Shown here: piece by piece, positions 1 through 13,118 of the stretch
How positions within the stretch are numbered: the stretch's first letter is position 1
How the letters are laid out: each line of letters opens with the position of its first letter
NCBI GenBank assembly: GCA_963693365.1
Contig: CAVNZM010000002.1
Coordinates: 16,864,001-16,928,000 of the forward strand
Direction: 5' to 3'
DNA from: Amoebidium appalachense
Taxonomy: Eukaryota > Ichthyosporea
Length of the DNA: 64,000 nucleotides
The notes under the pieces: generated by a model
Database searches by the model: none
What the model was told of the DNA's origin: nothing
Seen by the model: only the letters and a program-made list of their open reading frames with translations
Program-made: the position numbers and the translations under genes

Positions 1-24
1 AGGCGGAGAACAGTGTTTGGAAAA

Positions 25-2589
25 ATGAAGCCACTAACAGACGATTTCTATCAACCTTCCCCGTCGGGAGTTGAGCCTTGCAACGGTGCCTTTATCAGCT
101 CCTTGGTTCCCAATAATCCAGAAGCTTTGAAGTTGAAAAACGCATCGTCATCTACAGCCACCGCTAGCCTTGGTGCTTGGGCATCCGAACATGACACCCC
201 CTCATTGGATGGGGCCGAGTGCCCTGTTTGTCTGAGTGCTGTGGCGGGCGTTTCTCTTCCATGTGGCCATTCATTCTGTTCCTCTTGTGTTTCTTCCTAC
301 GTGATGCATGAAATATCCGAGGGTCGGACGGCGCTAGCGTGTATGGAATGTGAGGAGCAACTTCCTATGCAGGTATGTGTGTGAAACTACATGGCCGTCC
401 TAGAGTAAGCTTTAGGCTCCTAGACCATTTTTGGTGTACTTTGTTGATCTTGCCTCTCTGGTGTGTGAGTTTTCTGCTATCCACTATAAAACAAGGAAAG
501 CTTACTGGTTGTGAGCCTTGCGCTTTCTTGTCCGGTCACTGTTATGCATCAGCTATCCATGAGCTTTCTCAGATGCCAAGGCACGCTATAGGGTGTTCAA
601 AAGCCTAAAGGGAATGTGTGAAAGCGTGATTATGTGAGCTTTGTTGAAGCTCCTCACATCAACATACTGTCTGTTACTACACGGAAAACATTACACCTGC
701 TTCGCTGCCTGAGAAAAAAAAAAAGGTGATGGCCATGGGCATATTGGTGCACAATGCTTGGCTGTACAAACGCCACACACACGTGGTTGTGTGCATATAC
801 AGCTGCAGGCAACACTGTGTGCTTGTTTTCAGCCACTTGGGCCTACGAACGATTTATTTCTAAAATCAAAATTTTGCTTACCTCTGACCCCTCCCTCCTC
901 TATAGCTTGTCGTATCCCTTCTGGACAAGGAGAAACACCTTGTCGACCGATTAGAATACTTCAGTGTGCGCAGCGCGCTCCTACAAGACCCGGATTGTCG
1001 CTTCTGCCCATACCCAGACTGCGGCTATGCGGTTATTGCTGGTCCCACCTGCAGAGAGATCAAGTGTGAGAGGGGGTGTGGGTCTTTCTGCTATGACTGC
1101 CGGGGGCCTGCACACGGCGGTGACTGCAAGGAGATGGTCAAGAAACTTTCAGACATGTAAGACCCTCTGTGATACCTCCCTTTGTCTGCTTTTCGCATGA
1201 TAGCCTTCGGTTTGTGCCCTCAGTGTCTTCTGTGTACCCACCCCCCTACCCCCCCCCCCCCCCCCCCCTTCCCTTCCATTCTCCCCTCTGCATGCCCCGT
1301 TTTACAACCTTGACCCACTTCTCTGTGATCTCCATATTCCCTGCTCTTCGCTATCCTTTCTTCGCCCCTCCGGTGTGTGCACACACCTCCACCAGGGGGC
1401 AGGGGGGGAGCGGGGAAGGGGGATGAAAGTCTTACTTTTGCTTTTCGCACCTTTCACCCGTGTATGGCTAGGACGGCAGGCAATGTTCATGCTCGTAAGT
1501 GTTTGTGAGTGAAGACAACCCCTGCCACATCTGCTAAAAACTGTTGCCCCTTCCCCCCCCCCCCCCCCCCCCCTGTGTGGAGTATGGCCTAAATTAATAC
1601 CCCAAATCCCGGCAGGCTGGACACGTATGGGTACAAGCGGTGCCCGCGCTGCAACGTGATGGTGACCAAGACGGGGGGCTGCAATGCCATCATGTGCACG
1701 TGCGGCTGTGAGTTCTGCTGGGTCTGTGGCCAGCCATGCAGCGAGGTCACCCACTTCCTCCCCCACAAGCCCTGCAGGCAGTTCAGCGCAAAACCCCCCC
1801 TGTCGGCCGCAGACAGATGGCTCAGGTATGTGTATGAATCGAAAGGGGATGGCAGGCCGGGCAAAAGACATTGGTGTCGGAGAGGGGGGGGGGGGGGGGG
1901 GGTTGTTATTTTTAATTTGTTTGTTTGTTTTTTCGTTAGTATGTTTTTTTTTTTTTTTTTTTTTTTTTTGGGGGGGGGGGGGGGGGGGTAAGGGGTGTGT
2001 TTTGCTTTTTTGCACGATCCCCATCTACCAATCATTACTTGCCATTCATTCCCGCTCACCCACATGTGAAACCCAACCATAGTCCAGTTCTTTTCCAACA
2101 AGGCGTGTGAACCAATCATAACCCGCTTTTTATCCCCACAGGTACGGCCTGACAGTAGCAGCAGCGCCCATCCTCATTCCCGCCGCCACCATAAGCGGTG
2201 CAGCAATGACCATCTATCTGTTAAACGGCGCAATGAGAGAAAAGGTAAAACGTGTACCGGCGCACGAAAAGAGAAAAAAGATAGCACTAACAACTATGTA
2301 TACGGCGTCTGCAGTCGTGTGGGCGCCTCTTGCTGGTGTTGTGGGTGCGACAGTTACCGTGGTGGGTGCCACTACGTATTACCTGGGGTTCCCGGTGTTG
2401 CTGGCAAAAGATAACATACAGGAGAGTATGAAGAAGAAAAAGAGAGTGGGTGTGCAACCACCACCTGTGACAGGTGTAGAGGCGAATTTGGAGGCTGTGG
2501 AGATGAATGCAAAGGCGGGGAGGAGGGACCGGGTGAAAGGGAAGAGACCTTCGAATAATATTAGCAAGCTCGAGAATGTGTCTGTATAG
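25..2589 (+). CDS. RBR (RING-IBR-RING) E3 ubiquitin ligase with C-terminal membrane anchor
   Basis: Proposed exons are 25-372, 906-1156, 1616-1825 and 2142-2589, with GT-AG borders and matching phases, giving 418 aa. RING1 lies around residues 66-109 (ECPVC, CGHSFC, SSCV, ACMEC). The IBR lies around 139-190 (CRFCPYPDCGY, ERGCGSFCYDC). Rcat/RING2 lies around 208-242 (RCPRC, TKTGGCNAIMC, CGCEFCWVC). In this family the cysteine of GGCN accepts ubiquitin from E2 as a thioester before transfer to substrate, and it is present here. Two hydrophobic stretches follow (about residues 275-297 and 318-350), then a basic tail. RBR plus two membrane helices is the RNF19/RNF144-like layout and suggests action at an organelle membrane. 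The first ATG is at 25, but the frame is open to the window edge, so a longer N-terminus is possible. Substrate is unknown. Confidence 0.85.
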
Positions 2590-4163
2590 CTCATATGCAT
2601 GGTTTGTATTGTTCTGGACATATACTGTATGTAGTGGTGAAACACGGATGTTCGTAGGTAGTTTGTACTCCATGTATGGTTGTTTATGGTATTGATATTG
2701 GTGTTTTTTACTGCTGCTTTGGATGTTGCAGAGCTATTGTTATATCGTGTTGCGTCTTCTTAATCAATCATATTATGCCCCTCCTGGTTACAGTCAGAAA
2801 CGAACGATAATGTTTAAAGAACTGTTAAATATGAGGTTTGGAAAACTATTCGAACTTTTTCGAGTGACTATTAGAGCCATTAGCTAGAGTCAGAGCTCAA
2901 TTTATGTAACGATCGTGAGAATAGAGAGTACTAAAAACATAATACAACACGAAGTTTGCATGCATATGCTATTCACACGATGTGAAACAACACAGCCACA
3001 AATTAGGTCTGAATGTCAACAGCAGAGCAATTGGCCAAGTGGAGCCCCTAAGTGAAGAGCACTCGGGCCCTAAAATGCCAATTAATGCGGACCTTCCGCG
3101 TGATATCTCCTAGATGGGGCCCCTTACGCACTATTTATTGCTACGGACACTGTCTGGGCTCCAGCCTCGTACATGACGGCCAACTGCGTTTTCCAGCGCA
3201 GCCAATCATATGCAGCTGGTGACGTATGTACATGGTAAGCAACACTTAGTGCCATCATACACATCACAACTGACGACTAATACAGATGATTATGGATATT
3301 CCTAGATAGTGCGGGTGACGTACCGGTCGAGGCGGCCCCATGTGCAGCATGGTTCTGCACCTTTGTCAACTGTGAAAGTAAATATGCAAATGTTTTGTCC
3401 TGTATATCAGCAACTGCAATCTGACTGATTAGCCATATATGGAAATTTTGGCGGGAAGTTTAATTTTTGACACGCAATTTTTTATATATATTTTTTTTAG
3501 AAATGAATAAACAATAAGCTATAGGCCAAAAAAAAAGTTTTTATAAAACAATAGAAAAGGTAGGGATATGGAATGTGTTTGTAAGAGGTGTATAGTACGT
3601 GAATTGGTGTTCAGTATCAGATGGGTGGGGGCATGCGTGTACAGTTACTTTTGTTGTTGGCCGGGGCCTGTCTTGTAGAGCTCGGAGGTGGTCATTGCAA
3701 GTCAGACCATCTAATATTACTGTAGCCTGCCACGTGAGACTGTGGCCTCAGCGCTCGCCGCCATATGACCAAGTATACTCTGGCATTTTTCAAGGGTATG
3801 AGTTGGCACGTCATCAGTCGCTTCGAAACGAGAGTTTTGTCAGCCTTGAAAAATAAGAGCTACCTCCAAAGGTAGTAGAATATCAACTATAAGGCGTCAC
3901 CTCTGAAGGGATGTGGGCCGGAGCTCCATGCATAACATTACGGAGCCATGCATATGGCACGTACGTACACGTAAACTATTAATGCTTTGAAATTTTGAAG
4001 CAGATTTTACCGTCTGTTCGAAGTGTATACTGCCTAGGGAAGTGGGGAGGACTTTGTAATATCTGAATGGGGCCCGGAGGGGGGCCGCGGGGCCGGAGGC
4101 GACCCCAAGAAGGGCCTGCCAAATTGTCATCTAGCTAGCGCTAGCTGGCCCCCCTCCCTCCCT

Positions 4164-4194
<31 letters not shown>

Positions 4195-4340
4195 ATTCCC
4201 CCTGGGCAAATACAAACACATATACACACACAAACACACATAACATGCTGTACGTGCACACATGCGCACATGCACCAAATAATATAGAACAAAAAGAAAG
4301 AAAGAACGGATTGGCCTTAGGAACAGGGGGAGGGGGGAGG

Positions 4341-4425
<85 letters not shown>

Positions 4426-5090
4426 GAGAGAGAGAGCTGAGAGAGAGAGAAAGGAGATGGGAGGAGGGGGGGAGGGAGAGGCCTGGAGGGGAGAGGGAGG
4501 GAGCAAGGAGGCTGGGCGTATGGAGGGAAACACAGGGTGGTGGGAGTACGTGGGGATAGAGGTAGTCGAACATAAAAGGGGAGCAGGATGGGAAGACGTA
4601 AATGTGTCGGTGTGTGTGTGTGCGCGCGTGTCTGGGGACGGGGGGAGGGGGGAGGGGGGAGGGGGGTGTTGACAGGGGGGGGGGGGGGGGGGGGGGGGGG
4701 TTATAGGTGGACCAATACGAAAGTGCATACATAATCATTCGACCAAACCACTTCCCTTTTATTCTAAATATAAAAACTGAGCCGCTGCAGGCCAACAAGC
4801 TTTTCTACCGTATACTATAAGCCACCAGGCAGAAGCTGCAACTGCATAAATTCTCCCTCCTCCATCATCAAAAAGTCTACATAGGGAAAAAGAAGAACTG
4901 GGCCGAGGTGTCAGGGAGGAGGGAGGAAGGGGGGAGGCAGGGGTTAAAGTGATACATATACAATAAAAGGCTGGTAGCAAAAAAAAAGGGGAAATCGAGT
5001 TAACAAATTAGTATGATACATATACGAAAAGAGGCTGGTAGCAAAAAATAAAATAAAAATAATAAATAAATAAATAAATAAAAAAGGGTG
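2590..5090. other. Intergenic region, no gene seen
   Basis: This lies between the convergent ends of the RBR gene and the DUF218 gene. The first 1.3 kb is AT-leaning unique sequence with an AATAAA-containing stretch near 3505, which is far from the stop codon. From about 4140 it turns into low-complexity blocks: a C run (about 4166-4192), a (GA)n array, G runs (4620-4700), and a short imperfect duplication whose units begin at about 4950 and 5016 and share 'gatacatatac' and 'aggctggtagcaaaaaa', followed by (AAAT)n at 5040-5085. Open frames here are only proline, serine or glycine repeats. Confidence 0.6.
4345..4452. repeat. (GA)n microsatellite
   Basis: Nearly perfect GA dinucleotide array, interrupted twice by 'gctga'. 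It is flanked by G-rich tracts. The poly-serine/leucine open frames across it are artefacts. Confidence 0.95.
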
Positions 5091-5547
5091 TCAGCAGCCA
5101 TCCTTCCTTTTATACTCTCTCAGGAACCTCTCTATGCTCGCATCCTCGTGTCTATCTTTCTGCTCCCTCTCCTCCTTGCTGAAGTGGGTGGGTGCAGGAA
5201 CAAAGGTTGCTATGTTTGAATATTCGGGAAGTATTGTGGTGAAGAAGGTTTGTGCCCGCCGAAGGTGAAAGTCTGACGTGACAAGAACGATTTCTGACGG
5301 TTGGAGCTGAAATAAGAGGGGCTGCATGTACTCCATGTCCGTAACTGTGTGTGTGTGTATGTGTGTGTGTGTGTGTGTGTGTGTCTGTGTCTGTGTGTGT
5401 GTGTGTGTGTGCGTGTGTGATGTGTCGCGCAAGTATGCGAGTGGTTGCATGTGTGTGTATGTATGTGTGCGCCTGTGCTGCACCTGTGTATGAGCATGGA
5501 TGGGATGGTTTGTTTCGACCTTTGGAGAAGGGGGAAGAGGCCCCCCT

Positions 5548-5583
<36 letters not shown>

Positions 5584-6134
5584 GCCAAAAAGCGCGCACA
5601 CATACACACACACACATGATGTGTGCGGGCACACCCACGCACCTACGTATCCACATACCCTTATACACGTACATGTGCATCCACGCAGTTTGGCGCACAC
5701 ATTCACACTCAAACACACTCCAAAGAGTTCATGCACACACACACACACGCGCGCGCGCCGCAAAGAAACAAACACACACCAGCATAGATGCAAACAAGTT
5801 TGGCCATGTGCTTTACACGTGCATGTATAAACGAACACACGAACAATTGAGCACACACGCACACACCTGTATTGGAGCTATCAACCCCAACAAGGATATC
5901 CTGCTCTGGACAGCCCATTTCCATCAACTTGGTTCTTGAGTAGGTGTAGTGAGGATGGGGGGTGGTGTTAAAGTGTGGCCCGTGGCCCCCGGTCAGAAGA
6001 ATTTTACAGGAGTTTTCTCTCTTTTCGGTTTTTGCTTTGTACACCTCATAAGCTGTTTCAATGCGCTTTGACGTAGATTCAGTCAAAAGCCCGTTTTCAT
6101 CGTTCGCACCGCCCAAGCTAATGACCAGTTGCAT
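5091..6134 (-). CDS. DUF218 / YdcF-like protein
   Basis: Two exons, 6134-5867 and 5344-5091, join in phase 1 to give 173 aa. The start is the ATG at 6134 (MQLVISLGG), with an A at -3. The protein carries the family signature in order: an N-terminal strand ending in a GG turn (VISLGGAND), LLTGGHGP around residue 54, an acidic helix leading to VDSSNT around residue 88, then IVLVTSDFHLRRA around residue 108. In DUF218 proteins these loops form the putative active site of a Rossmann-like fold. Bacterial relatives such as YdcF and SanA act in or near the envelope, and the reaction is not well defined. No signal peptide or membrane helix is obvious, so a cytosolic location is likely. The 522-nt intron starts with GTGTGTGCG and ends in (CA)n-CAG. 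Confidence 0.75.
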
Positions 6135-7107
6135 TTTGCAGAGTCTTTCTTCAGACGTGTTCACACGTTTGGCACACAAGAAAGGGCTTAATGGACATGG
6201 GCTCTGACTGATTGACAGTGGATGGTGCGCAAGAATGTTAGAATGGAGTACTAGTACGTTGAAACTCTGGTCACTGGTCAGGTACGATCGTCGATATTCG
6301 ACTCTTGATACAGGAAAAAAGTGGTGCATCCTTAGCCAATCGGATGAAGACAAAATAGCCTTTTTAAGCTAATAATGGAAGATTACCATTAGGTACATGT
6401 CACACGTGCACCGTGGGTTCGTGATCAGCCTGTGGCCTGCTGTGGCCATGGCTCAGTGTACACCCGAGCATGCCATCGAGGTGTTTGTGTATGTGTCTGT
6501 GTGTGCCACGGTGTATGTAATGAATAGCACATGTATGCTTTGGGATGCACGTGGTGGTGGTGTGTGAATGTGTGGGTATGCATGTGCGTGTGGAGGCGGG
6601 GGATCCGGGGGGGGCACTGGGGAGAGGGGGGGGGGGAGGGGGAATGATAGAGAGGCTTATGGGGCACATGCATTTGTGTTTGCATGCACTTTAGCCTGCA
6701 TTCAAGGTGCAAAGATATCAGCAACAGCAACAGAACTCCATTAAAGGACATTGCGCCAAGCAGTTACCAGACCGCCTGAAGGTCAACTGGTCTATTTTTA
6801 GAGCTATTCCAACAGACACCATACACAGTATGGGCCCACACACACCCCGTGGTGTGCTGAATTGTGCTTATGAACATCATGTGTGCTGGCTGCATGTTTT
6901 CTTTCGGATTACCATCGTACGATTGCGCCACGAGGGAGTGTTACCTTTTACTGTCTTTTCTAGTGTGTTTATTCAACAACGCTTATTCAAGTGTATTTCT
7001 GTGTAAAACGATTGGCTAATCCCTTGCATGTACATGTATGCACGCACACGCATGCTGTGTACGCATGGGAGTTGATTCTGCACAACAGGTGTTGTGTGTG
7101 GGTGTTT

Positions 7108-7151
<44 letters not shown>

Positions 7152-7405
7152 TCATGGTACTGATATATCTCCCAGGTAAATGGGTGCTGTGTTCAAACGT
7201 AAAGCAACCAACCCAGATCAAATCCCTGATTCAAACCTGTCATACAAATTAGGTTCAGTTGCGACCAACAATCATCTAAAAGTAACGCTCATGCATTGAA
7301 GACCCAAGGGGGGGAGGAGGAGGAGGAGGAGGAGGAGGAGGAGGGGGGGGGGGGGGGGGGGAGGGGGGGGGGGGGGGGGCTCTGAACCTAAGAATAATGG
7401 ATCTC
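6135..7405. other. Intergenic region, no gene seen
   Basis: Upstream of the DUF218 start and downstream of the SLC35 stop. It contains TG-rich sequence (6480-6600), a (GT)n array (about 7107-7150) and a purine block, (AGG)n passing into G runs at 7310-7380, just past the transporter stop. No coding sequence was recognised. Confidence 0.6.
7307..7379. repeat. (AGG)n and poly-G tract
   Basis: About ten AGG triplets run into two long G runs. It lies 27 bp beyond the stop codon of the minus-strand transporter gene, so in the mRNA it would be a C/CCT-rich 3' UTR element. Confidence 0.9.
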
Positions 7406-7911
7406 CTACTTGACCTTCTTTGCATCCCCATCCCCAACTTTCTCTGCTGCCCCCTCCTTTTGCTTTTTCGCATTCTTTTCCTGAATTTTCACCACTTCCT
7501 CGATGGAAATTCCGGCAAAAACGGTGGCCACAGCGAAATACTGCTGCACGTTCAACGGGTGGTTGTAGAAGATGCACGAGAGGAAAATGGTGAACAATTT
7601 TCTCGTTACTGTCACGGATACAAGAACGAGGGAACCGAAGTGTTCGAGGGTGAGGTAGACGAACACTTGGCCCACGGCACCGCACACGCAGAAGAGAAGA
7701 ATGTCCTGGAATATTCCAGGGTGCCTGCGTGGACATGGATAAGACTTAGAGAGTTGAAGGTATTGTCAAACGTGTGCCTCAGTGGTGTAAAATAGTGCAC
7801 AGCAAAATTTCATGAAACCATTCAAGGATGAAAGACCACGAACGTAAGGATGACACTTTGTTAATGGTAAATAATTCGTGTGCCTTTCCCCCCCCCCCTT
7901 TTTGGTGGTTT

Positions 7912-7985
<74 letters not shown>

Positions 7986-8105
7986 CTAAAGGTGCAAAGT
8001 ATTTGTATTGAGGTGGTGGGGGTATGCTCCATGCAACCAAATCTAGCTCCCTACCCCGTTACGTGTGTCTCAACCTCATCAAAGAGCCCAGTCCCTCCCT
8101 CTTCT

Positions 8106-8146
<41 letters not shown>

Positions 8147-8276
8147 CCGCGGATGCCCCAAACGTACACCACTACAGACAAACCTCATCTGGTAGATGAA
8201 AAAAACCAAATTCGCTGATATGCCCGAGTTACACCGTTTCATGTGTGCATGTGTGGGTGTGTGTGTGCGCACATGT

Positions 8277-8307
<31 letters not shown>

Positions 8308-8367
8308 GGGGGAGGAGGAGGAGGGAGAAACACACACTCTCACTCTGACTCTCTCTCCTTCTATCCT

Positions 8368-8429
<62 letters not shown>

Positions 8430-8600
8430 TGTGTGTGTTTGTGTGTGTGTTTGTGTGTGTGTTCGCGTGTGTTTGTGTGCGTGTGTGTGTGGGCGCGCAC
8501 GTGTTACGGGTGGGCAGGCGGGGTGCACCCCCACGCTCGCCCCCAGTGCCATGCCATCCACCGCAGCACACCAACCTCCCTCCCCTCCCCCTGCCCGCCC

Positions 8601-8636
<36 letters not shown>

Positions 8637-9505
8637 ACACACACACAAACATACTCACTACCCCTCTCTCTCTTTCCAGTTCAACACCTCACCACCATAC
8701 ACCCACACACAGACCATACGGGATTTACAAAATAACCGAGATAGATGATGGATATACCTGGCCAGGAATGCAGTTGCGTCAGCCAGCTCCGAGGTCAGGG
8801 GGGACATGAGGTATGCAACCATCAACAGGGTGCCCATCAGATTGAGGTTGAACATCATGTGGAAAGGGCTGGGGGGACGGTGTGTGTGTGTTAGTATTTA
8901 AATCGCATGAGTTTGGGTGTGGGTGTGTGATTGTGGTGGTAATGCTCAGAGTGTGTGTGTTGATTCATGGGTATTTGCAAGGCATGCATTTTTGTGTGTG
9001 GGTGTGTGCTTGTGTTGGTAACAATTGGTGTAGGCTCAGCTGTAGAGGAGAAACAACCCACCCACCCACACAAAACAGAAACACAACATCCCCCCCTCCC
9101 CCCGCCCCGCCCCCTCCTCCCCGCACCCCCTTTTGCAAGCGCCCAGCAGCCCCGTCCTTTCCCAAGGCAAACCATCATTCCCACCCCCCAGCCCCCACCT
9201 CTCACTCTTATCCACTACACCCTCCCTACCACTTAAACCTACTCTTTTCTCCACTATCCACTGGCCCACACACCAAATCCCCCCCCCCCTTCCCCAACTC
9301 TTCGTCTGTCCTATTTATAACCTGCATTGTGTTGTCCGTCGTGAACGCATACCTCGTACTCTGTAGCGCATTGGAATCCTACCCCCCTACCCCTCCCCCT
9401 TCCCCCAGTCCAAAAAAAAAAACAAAAAAAAAAAAAAACACCGACTTGTACCACTGACGCCCTGAATCGACTAAACAACCCCCCTCCCTTCCTCTCTTCC
9501 CCACC

Positions 9506-9537
<32 letters not shown>

Positions 9538-10182
9538 AAAAAAAAAAAACCGGCAAAAAACAAACAAAAAGTGCATCCCATTCACCCACCTAAGTTTCTT
9601 GCCGCCATTGAGAGCCACTGCCTTTCTAAATATCTCGTCCTGTGTGGAGTTAGTGAACCCATCGAGTACGAGGTTGATGAACACTAGAAGCAGCCCGTAC
9701 AGACTGTTGGCCCTGGGGGGGTCTACGGTCAGAAGTGGGTGTGTGCACACAGTGAGAAATGAACACCATGCGGATGGCAGGAAGACAATTAATGGAAGTT
9801 TCTTTTAGGTATTCGGGTCGGGTCAGACCCGGATGGCATACATGCAATATTATTGGCTTGATGTGCATCAAACAGCATTTGGCCTGCCCCGAGGACCAAA
9901 AAGCGGTGACAATAAATCGGCCTAAAAGAAAACCCCTTCAATGAATTTAGGACGGGGAGAGAGGGGGGGGGGAGGGGGGGGGGGGGAGGAATGTGTTAAG
10001 GGGTACGAAGGACACCTTGGCGACGGGCACAAATGCAGACCAGGGGGAGGGTGGGAGGGTTAGAAGGGAACATGATGCCATACTGTGTGCATGTGTGTGT
10101 GCATGTGTGTGTGTGTTTTGTGTGTGTGTGTGTGTGTGTACGCACGTTTGTGTGCATGTGAAGGTGTCTGTGTGTGTGTGTC

Positions 10183-10221
<39 letters not shown>

Positions 10222-10284
10222 ACTGTGTGAAAAAGTGTGTGTGTGCTGAGAACGTCTGTGAGTGTGCATGTAAGTGTGGATGTG

Positions 10285-10322
<38 letters not shown>

Positions 10323-10374
10323 GCGCACGCGCGCACACGCTTGTGTGTCGAAGGAGTGTGTGATCACGAGGTGT

Positions 10375-10405
<31 letters not shown>

Positions 10406-13084
10406 GGGGAGGGGAAGGGGAAGGGGCGGAAGGGGGGGGGGGGGGGGGAGGAAGGAGGGGGAGGGGGATAACACACGGCTAAGTTTTTGCAGTTTGTAAC
10501 AGGATGCCACGGAGCGCAGAAAACATGCATCTGTTCTTGTTGTTGGGCTTTTCCCCCCCCTTTCTTTCCTTTTTTTTTTTTTTTTTTTTTTTTGGAAGGG
10601 GGTGGGGGGGTGGGGGGGAATACATAAAAGGGTGGCAGATGTGGAAGCAAAGATAAACAAACACAATCGTTTATGCAGAGAACACCTCAACATCAACAGA
10701 GCACATATCAGGAGGCTTCCTACGTCTTCATACCCAGGGGAGGCCCTCAGGGGAGGAGAGGGGAAGGGGGGGGGGGGGGGGGGAAGGGGGAGGGGGTGGG
10801 GTGGGGTATGTGTGTATGTGTATGTGGGGGGGGGGGGGGGGGGGGGGGGGGTTGCACACTTGTCCTCCTTCTTTGAGCCCTTTGCAAGGGTGAACCAAGA
10901 CACACCGGCAGTGATCAGCAGCACACTCACATACTTAGACCATGTGAAGCTGCGCCGGTAGATGATCGTGCCTGGGGGGGGGATGGTGTGAGACACAGAA
11001 GATGCATGTTCCCTTTCCTGTGCATGACTCCGTTTCATCCTCTATTCTGATAGCCATTCGGCTTTTAAATAACACCACTCCAACCGGCTTCAGCCCAATT
11101 CCATGCCATTTCCCACCCCCCACCTCCCACAAATCCTGTCCCTCCGCCTGACACTGTAGAAAAAAGAAAACAAAAACACACTGTCCCTGCCCCCCCTCCC
11201 TCCTCGTGCTTGTGTCATGGTATCCCAAGATCACCCTAGTCTAACGTATTTTCTCTTTTTACCCCCCCCCCCCCCCCCCCCTCCCCTGATCCCTTCCCCC
11301 CCCCCCCCCCCTCCCCCCATCCCCAAAAAATGAAAAGCTACCACCACCACCAGACAAACCCTTTGTGCCTTTAACCCTCTTTTCTCTTTCGAACTTATTC
11401 TGTCACACCAACACAAGTCTTTCCTGTTGGAAACCCTCAACTCTACACCGGGGCCCATCAAACCCCCCTCCCCCTCCCCCCCCCTTCTCCCCCCGCCCGT
11501 TTCCGTTTCTTCCTATTCTTCTAATCTCCTCACTCCCGCCTCATGCACCCTTCCCATGAGCCCCTGTAGCCTCTCCCCCCCCCCTGTCCCCCACCCTCCC
11601 CTCCCTCCCTCTCGTGCAATTGGAACCACTACTGTTCTATCTAGTACACTGCCTCAGACTTTCCTTTGCACATTCCAGCCTGTGCTGGGTACACACGTTT
11701 CAGCGTGCGAATGTGTGTGCGCCTATGCAATGCCCTTGCCGTACTTGGAAAACCGAGGTGGGGTGGGTGGGATGGGTGTTTTTTTTCCTTTTTTTTTTTT
11801 TTTGGAAGGGGGGGAAGGGAGGGAGGGGAGGAGGCCGGGGGGGGGGGGGGGGAGGGGGGGGAGGAGGAGGGGGAGAGGGGGGGTCAACCTGTTAGCATGA
11901 CAGGGATCAGCTTGCATGACTTTGCAAGCACGTGGGTGGGGTAGTTGATGTGCTTCAGCGAGGCATAGCCAAACGGGCTGGCAATGGTGTGCGACACCGC
12001 CACCTGAAAAAGGAAAAACGAAAGGCTGTGAAAAGGGTGTCTAGATAAAGTGTGGAAGGTCCATATCCCAGTTAAGGAACAGGAGTGATGGTTCTGGCAG
12101 GTGGGTACTAGAAGGGGGGAGCTGGGGAAGGGAAGTGGGGTGGGGTGGGCCGGGAAACGGGGGGGGGGGGGGGGGGAGGGGGTTCGAATTGAAAAAGGGG
12201 AAGGGTGGGTAGGGACGGGGTTTTTTGCATGCAATAAGCGGCAGATCGTGGACAAACAAAACATGTTCAGAAAAGAGCTCCACCCTACAACCTCCTGTTT
12301 TTCGTGTGTGCGTGTGTGTGAGTGTGTTTAAGAGAGACAGAGGGGCGGGGGGGGGGGGGGGGGGGGGGGGGGGGAGGGGGAGGGGGGGGGGAGGGGGGCG
12401 CGGAGCTGGACACACTGAACATACATTCTTCACATATTAAAGGCCACCGCCCACTTCCCACTTTAATGTTATCCCACACCTCACAATAGGCCCATCCATA
12501 CGGGGGGGGGGACGGGAGGCGGGTAAGCGGGTGTGTGTATGTGGGGGGGAGGGGGGGGATTGGTACCTTGACATAGTCAAGGAGCAGAGGCCCAGGCCAT
12601 GGAAACCCCTGACCACTGATGGCAAGTGAAACCAAGGCAACAATACTGCAGGGACGTGGGGGGTTGGTTTGGGTAGCCTGATTTGAGCAGGGGTCTTGAA
12701 GAATTTAGGGGTACTGGGGGGGGGGGGGGGGGAGGGGGGCGGGGAGGGGGGGGGGGGGGGGGGGAGGGGTAGAAGGAATGGAATGGTTGAAGTGCAGCAG
12801 TGTGTTCGCTCGCCTACATGATAACTAATTGTATTTGTAAAATGTGTGCGTGTGGGTGTGGGCGCAAGGTCGATTCGATAGAAACAAGAGCACAGGGAAA
12901 GGCACAAAGATCTGGAGGTGGATGGCCAAAACACTTGAAGAGCTAAGAAAGTGGAAAGGATGCAAAGCTTTCGTTTACACAGCTGGCTAGAATTTGTCTC
13001 ATCTGCAGACGGGGAGCAGCTGCGGTAATAGGGTAGGAGTGGTGGGGGGGGGGGGGGAGGGGGGGGGAAGGAGGGAGGGAGGGA

Positions 13085-13118
<34 letters not shown>

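Noticed and set aside
5152-5862. Long CVCV/THTH/PPPP/GGGG open frames here and throughout
   Set aside because: They are translations of (GT)n, (CA)n, poly-C and poly-G tracts, open in several frames at once, and mostly fall in introns of better-supported genes.
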